Positions 37,094 through 46,067 of a stretch of DNA of 64,000 nucleotides are shown here, one piece after another. The translations under genes and the position numbers were made by a program. This DNA is from Ectopseudomonas chengduensis (GTDB lineage Bacteria > Pseudomonadota > Gammaproteobacteria > Pseudomonadales > Pseudomonadaceae): the NCBI RefSeq assembly GCF_900102635.1, contig NZ_FMZQ01000009.1, forward strand, positions 124,001 through 188,000, written 5' to 3'. The notes beneath the pieces were generated by a model. The model saw nothing but the letters and a program-made list of their open reading frames with translations, had not been told where the DNA came from and did no database searches. Numbering within the stretch: position 1 is the first letter of the stretch; every line of letters begins with the position of its first letter.

Positions 37094-39067
37094 CTAGTCA
37101 TTGATAAAAGTGGAAGTATTCTGTTTGAATAGTGATATGTCGCGTCTGGTTTTGAAAATATAATCCATCCACTCGTTGTGGCTTGAGGGCAAATAGATCA
37201 TGCCAGAAACTCTTGTGATTGCAGTATAGATTAGTGCAAGCTTTTTCGAGAAGCTTCTTTTGCTTGTAAGTGATGAGAAGTAATACAGATCCTCTGATAT
37301 TGCCAGTCGAGGTAATTCATAGTTCTTGCAAGAGAAAACAGTGGCTACAAGATGACGAGAAGGAGTGCTTTGCATTAATTCATCTAACTCTGCGCAAGTG
37401 TAAAGTTGAGAGACACCAAATTTCGAGCCCACCTCTTCAAACCACTTATCTACACGTGAGAAAGAGTCGCTCCACGACATAGCTTGCCTCAGCTGCTCCC
37501 AACTCTGATAACCGGATATTGCTCCATGCGTCGGACGCTTGCCATGAACGAAGAGGTTAAGGCAGTCGTCTATAAAATTTTTAAAGAGGCTATTCCAATC
37601 TATTACAGCTACCGCTTTGTTATGTTGTCGACCTTTGATCAGCCAATCAAAGATTCCCCATTCGTCACACGTCAAGATTACGCATTGCGCTGGTGGGAAT
37701 GAGCTTGGGTCATACTCCTCGACTACAGTCTCTTTGTTTTTGTCTGCCTGGAAAGGGTGGCTGCGTGACTCTGGATAAGCTTCTACTAACTGATTGACAT
37801 AATCGGTAAGCGAAGGGCCTGCTCGCAGTGATAAGGACATCTCGCGATGACGAATGGATGCCTTGTGAGCTACATACTGACCTTCTAAGTTTTGCAAAGG
37901 GTCCCCTAAGGCAATAACTGTCTGTGGGGTCATGTCAAGTATGTTGATCATTGGCTGGGACAAATCGTGTCCTTCATCAACAAGGATCACTTCTGCCTGC
38001 TCTGGGATTTGAAGTCCAGCCAATGACATTTGCTTGATACGGTGATAGCCACGCACAGGAATGCATTCGTCGCCGCTCTCAATGTGCGACAATTTAAACC
38101 AGAGTTTCGCCGACGCAGCGGCCACAATCTCCTGGTTAACTTTAGAAAGGTAATTGATGTAGTTCCGAGGTATGTGCTTGGTAGTGATTACTGAATCATC
38201 GGATTCACAAAATTTATACACCACCGCCCAGCAGAGCGATGCCACCTGGGCGGAACTTAAATTTCCAATCGGACCAAACGCGAGCTGCTCTGCAAGCTTA
38301 GGATAATTTAGAGGTACCCTTGAAGAGGCGGCTAGATTGGCCTCGAGATTTTTGTTTCCCTTGGCGAGTACTCGCTCTGCCATGCTTTTGAACGTGCTGG
38401 TCCAGATCTGACCTTTAAAACGCTTTTGAATGGGAAGGAGTTTGGCGCTAACATCCGCAAGAAAAAGAAATTTTCGATCCGGCATTAATGCCAGGATTTC
38501 TGCTAATACATAAGTTTTTCCTGTACCGGCGAGGGCCTGGGCTTCAATTGATTCTTGCGGGTTTGCTCGTACTGTATCCACAAAGCGCAGTTGTGGATCG
38601 CTCAATAGAACAACATGCCCGCTGGGCCTCCTGTGCTCATGACTTATAACTCCCGAAAGTTTTGCATATTGCCGCGAGAAATCAAAATTCCATGATCCAT
38701 CGGGGTGCAGAAACTGACGTTTATACAGCGCATCGTGGTCCAGCAGACCGACTCCAACCGCCGGAGCTAGAATAAGCCCCGCTGTGAATGCTTGTTGTGA
38801 GTAGTCAGTGCTCAACACTGATCGCAAAGTATCAGTTGAATAGCCAAGCAATTTAACAAAATTTCGTTCAAGCTCTAATGAGCGAGTATTTTGTGAATTC
38901 AGTTTCGGGAGTTGCTGAAGGAAAATGACAGCCGCAGCTTCGTATCGAGCTAGACTCGGAAAATCAGGAAATGTGCCGCTCGAAAGGGCGACGCAGAAGC
39001 TTTCGCTTAAGGGCAAGTACCAATCTGGGCGATTCATAACATAAGATATTGGCTCAAGAGATGGCAC
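37094..39067 (-). CDS. UvrD/Rep-like superfamily 1 helicase
   Basis: A 657-residue protein with a divergent SF1A helicase core and an unfamiliar N-terminal region of about 150 residues. Motifs: Q-motif-like DPQLRFVD at 157-164, Walker A ALAGTGKT at 178-185, Walker B VDEGHD at 363-368, motif III LGDPLQN, a motif IV-like SLRAGPSL, motif V-like SCKNYELP at 579-586, and motif VI YTAITRV at 614-620 with the arginine finger. Walker residues Lys184 and Asp364/Glu365 are intact, so it should be an active ATPase. AT-rich; paired with the nuclease gene downstream. Start could also be the ATG at 39037. Confidence 0.85.
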   Translation of the reverse strand: MPSLEPISYVMNRPDWYLPLSESFCVALSSGTFPDFPSLARYEAAAVIFLQQLPKLNSQNTRSLELERNFVKLLGYSTDTLRSVLSTDYSQQAFTAGLILAPAVGVGLLDHDALYKRQFLHPDGSWNFDFSRQYAKLSGVISHEHRRPSGHVVLLSDPQLRFVDTVRANPQESIEAQALAGTGKTYVLAEILALMPDRKFLFLADVSAKLLPIQKRFKGQIWTSTFKSMAERVLAKGNKNLEANLAASSRVPLNYPKLAEQLAFGPIGNLSSAQVASLCWAVVYKFCESDDSVITTKHIPRNYINYLSKVNQEIVAAASAKLWFKLSHIESGDECIPVRGYHRIKQMSLAGLQIPEQAEVILVDEGHDLSQPMINILDMTPQTVIALGDPLQNLEGQYVAHKASIRHREMSLSLRAGPSLTDYVNQLVEAYPESRSHPFQADKNKETVVEEYDPSSFPPAQCVILTCDEWGIFDWLIKGRQHNKAVAVIDWNSLFKNFIDDCLNLFVHGKRPTHGAISGYQSWEQLRQAMSWSDSFSRVDKWFEEVGSKFGVSQLYTCAELDELMQSTPSRHLVATVFSCKNYELPRLAISEDLYYFSSLTSKRSFSKKLALIYTAITRVSGMIYLPSSHNEWMDYIFKTRRDISLFKQNTSTFIND

Positions 39068-39269
39068 ATCATGCCATTTCCAAGCTCGGAATACTACTGC
39101 GCCAATCTGTAAAGTAATACACGCTGATTGTGGTTTTGTTCTTAGGCTAGCCTAAGGTCATAACGAGGTTCAGCTAACTGGTCTCATCAACTAGAATACT
39201 TCAGCTCTGTCCTCGATTGTTCGATTGTTCGATTGTTCGATTGTTCCATACAAGGATGGGACGGCTCAT
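39068..39269. repeat. Intergenic region with four 8-bp tandem repeats
   Basis: TCGATTGT is repeated four times exactly at 39213-39244 in the gap upstream of the helicase gene. Slippage in such short tandem arrays can change promoter spacing. Nothing else was recognised in this 202-bp gap. Confidence 0.85.
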
Positions 39270-40448
39270 TCAGAAAAACGGCAAATCCCCCACATCGACT
39301 CCCACGCTAGAAATATATTTAAGCGTGGATATTTGCCTTAGCTTCTTTAGCCCCAAAATAATCTTAGGTGCAATAAAGCTCCTCCCGTTTAGGTATCCGG
39401 AAAATTCAGCAGTATCACTTTCGCCACATTCATACTGGTCACATAAATCGTCGTATGCCTCAGAGTAACAAAGTGGGCTGCTGACATCGGCAAGGGCTAG
39501 CAATGCGCTCATTTCTCTTATCGAATAATTCTTACACAGAAAAGAATAAAATTCACGATCCATGCCGGAACCAGACAACAAAACATCCCGCCAATTTGAC
39601 TTGTTAGATTCGGCTGTTGCTCTGATACGAAACTCAAGGAAATTAGCAATTTTCTCTGCCGAGATATCTTCAATTGATATTTCCACGCCAATATTAAAAG
39701 CAAACTCCCGATGAGACTTTATTACATCTATAATTTCAGACAGGCCTCTCTGGCTAATTGAGTATCTCTCGCATATTTCATTCTTTACAACTCTGAAGCA
39801 AGGCTTTCCCCAGTTGGACTTACGGGTTAGCTCCTTTGAAATATTTTCGATAACAGATCTTGAGGCTTGCTTCGTGTATGTTCCCGTGCCGTACTCATCG
39901 GAGAGAAAATCAGTAAGAATTTCCGCATTCTTTATACCTTCTGAGAGCGCACAGAAAGCCGAATAAAACACCTCAATATTAATTAGTGAAACGCTACCCT
40001 CAAGATGCTTATTATTATTGTTGTCATAGGCATATCGAAAGGTCTCTCCGGTAGGGTCAATCAACGAAAGCTCACGAATTGCAGGCTCTATGAGTGAGAC
40101 CATCTCTTTATATCGAGGATCACACTGCCCAGATGCAGTCACATACATTTCCCACAACGCACCGAGATCATGAGTTCTCATCAGCTTTGGATCAGATACA
40201 GTAATATGCCCTCTGACTCTTTCAATTAACCTGATTTGCATCTTCAGAAATAATTCTACTCTATGCCGAGCGCAGAATACGATCGGATATACTACTTCGT
40301 CCGGGCCAAATCCCCTGGATATGGTATCTCGGCACACTGTGTGAACGACGCTGTCAAATCCATTTGCATAGTAATTTGTTCCAGGCCAGCCATTCCTGCC
40401 TACGCATGCATTCAGCTGTGTATTCTCACCGCTCGCGAATAAATTCAT
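39270..40448 (-). CDS. HEPN-like hypothetical protein
   Basis: Unrecognised protein of 392 residues in an AT-rich gene. The first half has a motif set seen in HEPN-like proteins of accessory regions: YPIVFCARHRVELFLKMQI (Arg61, His62, Glu65, Lys69), THDLGALWE near residue 93 and ETFRYAYD near 137. The second half (from about 190) is helical with no motif I know. The ATG at 40448 follows AAGGGA and is preferred over in-frame starts up to 40490. It sits among nuclease and helicase genes on the same strand, which suggests, but does not prove, a defence or toxin role. Confidence 0.6.
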   Translation of the reverse strand: MNLFASGENTQLNACVGRNGWPGTNYYANGFDSVVHTVCRDTISRGFGPDEVVYPIVFCARHRVELFLKMQIRLIERVRGHITVSDPKLMRTHDLGALWEMYVTASGQCDPRYKEMVSLIEPAIRELSLIDPTGETFRYAYDNNNNKHLEGSVSLINIEVFYSAFCALSEGIKNAEILTDFLSDEYGTGTYTKQASRSVIENISKELTRKSNWGKPCFRVVKNEICERYSISQRGLSEIIDVIKSHREFAFNIGVEISIEDISAEKIANFLEFRIRATAESNKSNWRDVLLSGSGMDREFYSFLCKNYSIREMSALLALADVSSPLCYSEAYDDLCDQYECGESDTAEFSGYLNGRSFIAPKIILGLKKLRQISTLKYISSVGVDVGDLPFF

Positions 40449-40606
40449 GTAAACATTCCCTTTATGCTGATTGCCCATAGCGCCCCGCACGTCAATGCAA
40501 CCACAGTACGCGCGACAGATAATTTACCCGCGCTACTGAACCTCTTTGCTTTCGATCAGACTTTAAATTAATCGCGCCTGACTTTGCTCACCAATTTGCA
40601 GAATAA

Positions 40607-40755
40607 GGGGACGGATTTATTTCTAGCCCCGGCTGACCGCTCCTGGGCGGTAGCAGCCTCTCGCGAAGGTCAGCTAATCGGCATAAGCGACCAGTCGCGA
40701 CAGGCAGAATCGCCGGAGCTGACGCTCGGCAGCATCTATATCGTGGTCTGTCCCC
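40607..40755. mobile_element. Possible MITE-like remnant with short terminal inverted repeats
   Basis: Ends GGGGACGGA (40607-40615) and TCTGTCCCC (40747-40755) are 8/9 inverted repeats around 131 bp rich in palindromes, for example ACCGCTCCTGGGCGGT and GCGACCAGTCGCGAC. It has no coding capacity, is GC-rich within AT-rich surroundings, and sits between the HEPN-like and endonuclease-like genes. Similar GGGGACAGATTTATTT borders are common beside dispersed repeats in Pseudomonas. Confidence 0.45.
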
Positions 40756-40766
40756 GATTGTTTTGC

Positions 40767-41810
40767 TCAAATCGGGACAACACGATATTCCAACGGTAAT
40801 CCAAATTTCTCCCGCAAGCCGTTCAGATAGGCTTGGTCTTGGGGCGTGAGCGGTGTTCGCCCAACCGCAACCAACTTGGTGCTAAAGCGAGAGTCAGCAT
40901 CAAAGACTGAATAGAAGCCATATTCAAGTAATTGTCCGAGCGCAAGCCTGAGCACCGTGCGTGGCACAAGGTCAGATTTGACCTCATAAAGGATGCGCTC
41001 ATTAAGTGTCTCGACGGAGATATCTACAAAATCTTTTTCGCAGCTGATGTCTGCATCTGGATACTCCGCTCTAAGCTCATCAAGTAGTTTTGCCTGAATT
41101 AGCCCGTGCTCCGGGGTGCAAACCTTTCCAGCGGAACCACTCCTGTAGAACGGTAGTTGATTCGGGGCATCTTTACGACCTCTGCGGCCCGGACTGACTC
41201 TGTCGACGAACGGGATTTGAGTTGCGTTCCGGATTTCATTGAACTGATAACGCTTTAGGTTCAGGACATACTCACCATCTTGTGCGTATGTTCTAGGTGG
41301 ATACCAGCGCACATTCTCCTGCCGAAAGCGGACGTTGATAATGCCGCCTACCCATTCCGGATCCCCCAGAGCGGTGGTATCCCCCCCTACAGCGATAATT
41401 TCGGAACGCATTTCATCGATCCAGCCATTCGCTGAAAAATGTTTATGAGCGGCGTCAGATTGGCTGCGACTGAGGCATTCTAAATCCAAAATTTTGGCCA
41501 CATATCTGCGCCGGCCTCCGGGCTCGCAGGTATAAATAGTCACGTCCACCGCCTCATCCATACCAGCAACGGTTGAGCGACTATCATTCACTCCCTGCAA
41601 GAAACCGTACTGCCAGCCATCAATCTGCCAATCAAAGCGAAACAGCCACTCTTCGTGGCCGTAACCAAACATTCTGGAAAATGAGGGTGGTCTGGAGACT
41701 TCAAGTCCTCTAGCCTCCCCGGTGGGACGTCTCCACCCTTGAGAGTTGAAGCACACCCTAGAAAGATACTCCATTGATTTCGCCCCGTTCGGCTCAGCTT
41801 TGGAATTCAT
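40767..41810 (-). CDS. Restriction-endonuclease-like protein with N-terminal HEEWLF domain
   Basis: A 347-residue protein I cannot name. The C-terminal third has a PD-(D/E)XK core with the RecB-type extension: Asp263 in EKDFVDISVE, Glu276-x-Lys278 in LYEVKSD and Gln293-x-x-x-Tyr297 in LGQLLEYGFY. The N-terminal 200 residues form an unfamiliar domain containing FGYGHEEWLFRFDWQIDGWQYGFLQGV, a pattern I associate with uncharacterised restriction-type proteins, perhaps for recognition. Composition is closer to host than the AT-rich genes beyond it. The start may be the ATG at 41810 or 41774. Probably a type IV-like or stand-alone nuclease. Confidence 0.7.
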   Translation of the reverse strand: MNSKAEPNGAKSMEYLSRVCFNSQGWRRPTGEARGLEVSRPPSFSRMFGYGHEEWLFRFDWQIDGWQYGFLQGVNDSRSTVAGMDEAVDVTIYTCEPGGRRRYVAKILDLECLSRSQSDAAHKHFSANGWIDEMRSEIIAVGGDTTALGDPEWVGGIINVRFRQENVRWYPPRTYAQDGEYVLNLKRYQFNEIRNATQIPFVDRVSPGRRGRKDAPNQLPFYRSGSAGKVCTPEHGLIQAKLLDELRAEYPDADISCEKDFVDISVETLNERILYEVKSDLVPRTVLRLALGQLLEYGFYSVFDADSRFSTKLVAVGRTPLTPQDQAYLNGLREKFGLPLEYRVVPI

Positions 41811-41986
41811 TAAGCCATAACATGCTCATGTTGAATCGGCCTTCGTAGACGCGGTATGTCCACTTTTGGCCGAAACCCGCCGCTCCATTACGCCTTATCT
41901 TCACGCTCTTCCGCTGCGGCATAGCCTGCCCGCCCCACGCTGTAATCTGCGACAATCCCGCCTTTGCCCTGATTGCCCCGATCTAG

Positions 41987-44900
41987 ATGACTGACCTCGC
42001 CACGCTGCAGAAGAACCTCGACCACGTCATGATCGCCGAGCGCCATCGCTTGCGCCGGCAGTTGCATGAGCTGCAGAAGCATCCAGATGAGGCCAAGCTG
42101 GCGCAGTGGTTGGAGCGTTTTCAGGCGTCCAGCGACAAGGTGGCGGCTCGGCGTAGCAGCATCCCCGTGATGCGCTACGACGATGCGCTGCCGATTGCCG
42201 CCAAGCGCGACGAGATCAAGGCCGCGCTGGAGAAGAGCCAGGTGGTGGTGATCGCCGGTGAGACCGGTTCGGGCAAGACCACGCAGTTGCCGAAGATCTG
42301 TCTGGAGATTGGTCGGGGTGTGCATGGGCTGATTGGCCATACCCAACCGCGCCGCCTGGCAGCGCGCAGTGTGGCGACTCGGGTAGCGGAAGAGATCGGC
42401 ACGCCGCTGGGCGAGCTGGTCGGTTATCAGGTGCGGTTCGAGGATCAGAGCAAGGACGGCACGCTGATCAAGCTGATGACCGACGGCATCCTGCTCGCCG
42501 AAACCCAGCACGACCGCTTTCTGGAAAAGTACGACACGATCATCGTCGACGAGGCGCATGAGCGCAGCCTCAATATCGACTTCCTGCTCGGCTATCTGAA
42601 GACCCTGCTGCCGCGTCGCCCGGATCTGAAGTTGATCATCACCTCGGCGACCATCGATCTGGAGCGTTTCAGCAAACACTTCAACGACGCGCCTATCATC
42701 GAGGTATCTGGCCGCACCTATCCGGTGGAAACCTGGTATCGCCCGCTGGCGGCGGAGGTGGACGAGGAGGGCGAGCGCCTGCTCGATGACCTGTCCATCG
42801 ACCAGGGCATTCTCGCTGCGCTGGATGAGATCGCCGAGCACGAGCGCAACGTGGGCCAGCGCCCCGGCGACGTGCTGGTGTTCCTGCCCGGCGAGCGCGA
42901 GATTCGTGAGGCGGCGGAGGTGCTGCGCAAGGCCAACCTGCGCCTGACTGAGGTGCTGCCGTTGTATGCACGGCTGACGCCGGCCGAGCAGCAGAAGATT
43001 TTCGCGCCCATGGCCGGGCGCAAGATCGTGCTGGCCACCAACGTCGCGGAAACCTCGCTGACCGTGCCGGGTATCCGCTACGTGATCGACAGCGGCACCG
43101 CACGCATCAGCCGCTATAGCTACCGCGCCAAGGTACAGCGCCTGCCCATCGAGCCGGTGTCGCAGGCCAGCGCCAACCAGCGCAAGGGCCGCTGCGGCCG
43201 GGTCGAGCCGGGTATCTGCATTCGTTTGTACAGCGAGGAAGATTTTCTCGGGCGCCCTGAATTTACCGACCCGGAGATTCTGCGCACCAACTTGGCGGCG
43301 GTGATTCTGCAGATGCTGCACCTGCGTTTGGGCAGCATCGAGGACTTCCCCTTTATCGAGCCGCCAGATGGCAAGGCCATCAGCGACGGCTTCAACCTGT
43401 TGCAGGAGCTGTCGGCGGTCAATCGCGAAAGCCAGCTCACGCCCATCGGCCGGCAACTGGCGCGCCTGCCCATCGACCCGCGCCTGGGGCGCATGGTGCT
43501 GGAAGGCGCCAAGCAGGGCAGCCTGGAGGAAATCCTTATCGTTGCCGCCGCGCTGTCGGTGCAGGATCCGCGCGAGCGACCGATGGATCGCCAGCAGGCC
43601 GCCGACCAGGCGCACGCGCAGTGGAAGGATGTCGATTCGGACTTCGCCGCGCTGATCAACCTGTGGCGCGGTTTTGAGGAAAAACGCCAGGAGCTGGGCA
43701 GCAACCCGCTGCGCACCTGGTGCAAGAAGAACTTCCTCAACTACATGCGCCTGCGCGAATGGCGCGATGCGCACCGGCAACTGGTGCTAATCGCCCGTGA
43801 TCTGCAACTGATGGGCAAGGGCAGCCAGAGCCGCTCGGAGGCGCAGGGCGAGCAAACGGCTAACACGCCGCAGCCGACCAAGGACACCCGTGTCAACGCC
43901 ATCGCCCGCCAGCAGGCCGAAGCCAGTGAGGCGGCGGTGCGGGCGAAGAATTACGCCGCCGTGCACAAGGCGATTCTCGCCGGCCTGCTCAGCCAGATCG
44001 GCCAGAAGACCGAGGAGGGCGACTACCTCGGCGCGCGCCAGCGGCGTTTCTGGATTCACCCGTCGAGTGTGATCGGGCGCAAGAAGCCCAACTGGATCAT
44101 GGCCGCTGAGCTGGTGGAAACCACCAAGCTGTTCGCCCGTATGGTGGCGAAGATCGAGCCGGACTGGATCGAGCCGCTGGCCGGCCACCTGGTGAAGAAG
44201 AACCATCTGGAACCGCACTGGGAGAAGAAGCGCGGCCAGGTGGTGGCGTACGAGCAGGTCACCCTGTACGGCATGATCATCGTCGGTCGCCGCCCGGTGC
44301 ATTACGGCCCCATCGACCCGCCTGTTTCGCGCGAGATGTTCATTCGCGAGGGGCTGGTGCGCGGCGAGATCAACAGCCGCGTGCGCTGCCTGACCGCCAA
44401 CCGCCAGTTGCTCGAACGTCTCGACGAGCTGGAGGCCAAGTCGCGTCGCCGCGACATTCTCGCCGACGAGGAAACCCTGTTCGGCTACTACGATGCGCGT
44501 ATCCCGCAGGACATCTACCAGGCTGCTAGTTTCGAGAGCTGGTACAAGAAAGGCAGCGCCGCCGACCCGCAGCTGTTGATCATGCGTGAGGAAGACGCCC
44601 TGGCTCGCGATGCCAAGGAAGTCACCGCCGCGCAGTACCCGGACACCTTGCGCATTGGCGAGCTGCAATTGCCGCTGAGCTATCACTTCGAGCCCAACCA
44701 CCCGCGTGACGGCGTGACCCTGCGCGTGCCGGCGCCGCTGCTGCCGCAACTGCCGCCCGAGCGCCTTGAATGGCTGGTGCCGGGGCTGCTGGAGGCCAAG
44801 TGCATCGCCCTGGTGCGCGGCCTGCCCAAGGCGCTGCGCAAGAACTTCGTGCCGGTGCCGGACTTCGTTGGTGCGGCGCTGGACAAGCTGGTGTTTGGCC

Positions 44901-46003
44901 AGGGCTCGTTGCCGCAGGCGCTGGGGCATGAACTGCTGCGCATGACTGGCGCGCGGGTGTCCGACGAGGCCTGGGCGGAGGCTGCTGAAAGCATCGAAAA
45001 CCACCTGAAGATGAACATTGAGGTGGTCGACGCTCAGGGCAAGTTCCTTGGCGAAGGTCGCGATCTGGCCGAGCTGACCGCACGTTTCGCCGAGGCCAGC
45101 CAGGCGGCCTTGGCCATCCCGCAGCAGAGCGACAAGCCGAAGGCGGTGGAGGCCAAAGCCTTTGCCGAAGTGGCCGAGAAGACGCAGCAGAAGATCGCCG
45201 GGCTTTCCATGACGGTCTACCCGGCCTTGGTGGAAGAAGGCGGAGTGGTCAAGGAAGGGCGCTTCCCGACTCAGGCCGAGGCCGACTTCCAGCACCGCCG
45301 CGCCCTGCAGCGCCTGCTCTTGCAGCAACTGGCCGAACAGGCCAAGTTCCTGCGCGGCAAGCTGCCGGGGCTGACCGAGCTGGGGCTGCTCTATCGCGAC
45401 ATCGGCCGCGTCGAGGCGCTGGTCGAGGACATTCTGTTGGCCAGCCTGGATGCCTGCATCCTCGAAGGCGAAGCCACGCTGCCGCGCGATGGGGCAGCTC
45501 TGGCGCAACTGGCCGAGCGCAAGCGCGGCGACTGGACGACGCATGCCGAACGTATCGCCCGCCAGGTGCTGGAAATCCTCAAGCTCAACCATGGCCTGCA
45601 GAAGCGCTTCAAGGGCAAGATCGACCTGGCCCAGGCGATGGCGCTCAACGATATCAAGCAGCAGCTCGCGGGCCTGGTGTATGCCGGCTTCGTGCGCGAG
45701 ACGCCGGGCGAGTGGCTCAAGGAGATTCCTCGTTACCTCAAGGCCATCGAGCAGCGCCTGGACAAGGTGGGTGCGCAGGTGCAGCGCGACCGTGTGTGGA
45801 CGGGTGAACTGGCCGGCTACTGGGAGCAGTACAAGGCCCGCGCTGCCAAGCATGCCCAGGAAGGCAAGCGTGATCCGGAGCTGACGCTGTACCGCTGGAT
45901 GCTGGAGGAATACCGCGTGTCGCTGTTCGCCCAGCAACTGGGCACGAAGATGGCGGTATCGGACAAGCGCCTGAGCAAGCAGTGGACGCTGGTTGAAGGT
46001 TGA
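41987..46003 (+). CDS. hrpA: ATP-dependent RNA helicase HrpA
   Basis: DEAH-box RNA helicase of 1338 residues, full length for the family; resolves stalled ribosomes and affects mRNA processing. Motifs: Walker A GETGSGKTTQLPKICLEIGRG near residue 92, DEAH in VDEAHERSLN near 187, SAT in ITSATID, and motif VI QRKGRCGRVEPG near 402. The OB-fold and the long HrpA-specific DUF3418 C-terminal region complete it. In P. aeruginosa this gene lies close to fadD1 (PA3297 and PA3299), so the intervening 13 kb is likely acquired. Confidence 0.97.
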   Translation: MTDLATLQKNLDHVMIAERHRLRRQLHELQKHPDEAKLAQWLERFQASSDKVAARRSSIPVMRYDDALPIAAKRDEIKAALEKSQVVVIAGETGSGKTTQLPKICLEIGRGVHGLIGHTQPRRLAARSVATRVAEEIGTPLGELVGYQVRFEDQSKDGTLIKLMTDGILLAETQHDRFLEKYDTIIVDEAHERSLNIDFLLGYLKTLLPRRPDLKLIITSATIDLERFSKHFNDAPIIEVSGRTYPVETWYRPLAAEVDEEGERLLDDLSIDQGILAALDEIAEHERNVGQRPGDVLVFLPGEREIREAAEVLRKANLRLTEVLPLYARLTPAEQQKIFAPMAGRKIVLATNVAETSLTVPGIRYVIDSGTARISRYSYRAKVQRLPIEPVSQASANQRKGRCGRVEPGICIRLYSEEDFLGRPEFTDPEILRTNLAAVILQMLHLRLGSIEDFPFIEPPDGKAISDGFNLLQELSAVNRESQLTPIGRQLARLPIDPRLGRMVLEGAKQGSLEEILIVAAALSVQDPRERPMDRQQAADQAHAQWKDVDSDFAALINLWRGFEEKRQELGSNPLRTWCKKNFLNYMRLREWRDAHRQLVLIARDLQLMGKGSQSRSEAQGEQTANTPQPTKDTRVNAIARQQAEASEAAVRAKNYAAVHKAILAGLLSQIGQKTEEGDYLGARQRRFWIHPSSVIGRKKPNWIMAAELVETTKLFARMVAKIEPDWIEPLAGHLVKKNHLEPHWEKKRGQVVAYEQVTLYGMIIVGRRPVHYGPIDPPVSREMFIREGLVRGEINSRVRCLTANRQLLERLDELEAKSRRRDILADEETLFGYYDARIPQDIYQAASFESWYKKGSAADPQLLIMREEDALARDAKEVTAAQYPDTLRIGELQLPLSYHFEPNHPRDGVTLRVPAPLLPQLPPERLEWLVPGLLEAKCIALVRGLPKALRKNFVPVPDFVGAALDKLVFGQGSLPQALGHELLRMTGARVSDEAWAEAAESIENHLKMNIEVVDAQGKFLGEGRDLAELTARFAEASQAALAIPQQSDKPKAVEAKAFAEVAEKTQQKIAGLSMTVYPALVEEGGVVKEGRFPTQAEADFQHRRALQRLLLQQLAEQAKFLRGKLPGLTELGLLYRDIGRVEALVEDILLASLDACILEGEATLPRDGAALAQLAERKRGDWTTHAERIARQVLEILKLNHGLQKRFKGKIDLAQAMALNDIKQQLAGLVYAGFVRETPGEWLKEIPRYLKAIEQRLDKVGAQVQRDRVWTGELAGYWEQYKARAAKHAQEGKRDPELTLYRWMLEEYRVSLFAQQLGTKMAVSDKRLSKQWTLVEG

Positions 46004-46067
46004 TGATCGGCGCTCGCCCCGGTGCAGGGGCGAGCTATCCACTGATGAATGCGGAAACTGAAGAACG

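Noticed and set aside
39213..39244. Considered as part of a CRISPR array
   Set aside because: The repeat unit is 8 bp with no spacers; no cas genes are present. REP clusters elsewhere also lack regular repeat-spacer structure.
40588..40799. Short open frames within the repeat-like element upstream of the HEPN-like gene
   Set aside because: They consist of repeat sequence, lack ribosome-binding sites and show no protein-like features.
41888..46042. Two long minus-strand frames opposite hrpA
   Set aside because: Shadows of the GC-rich hrpA gene; no start signals or domains.
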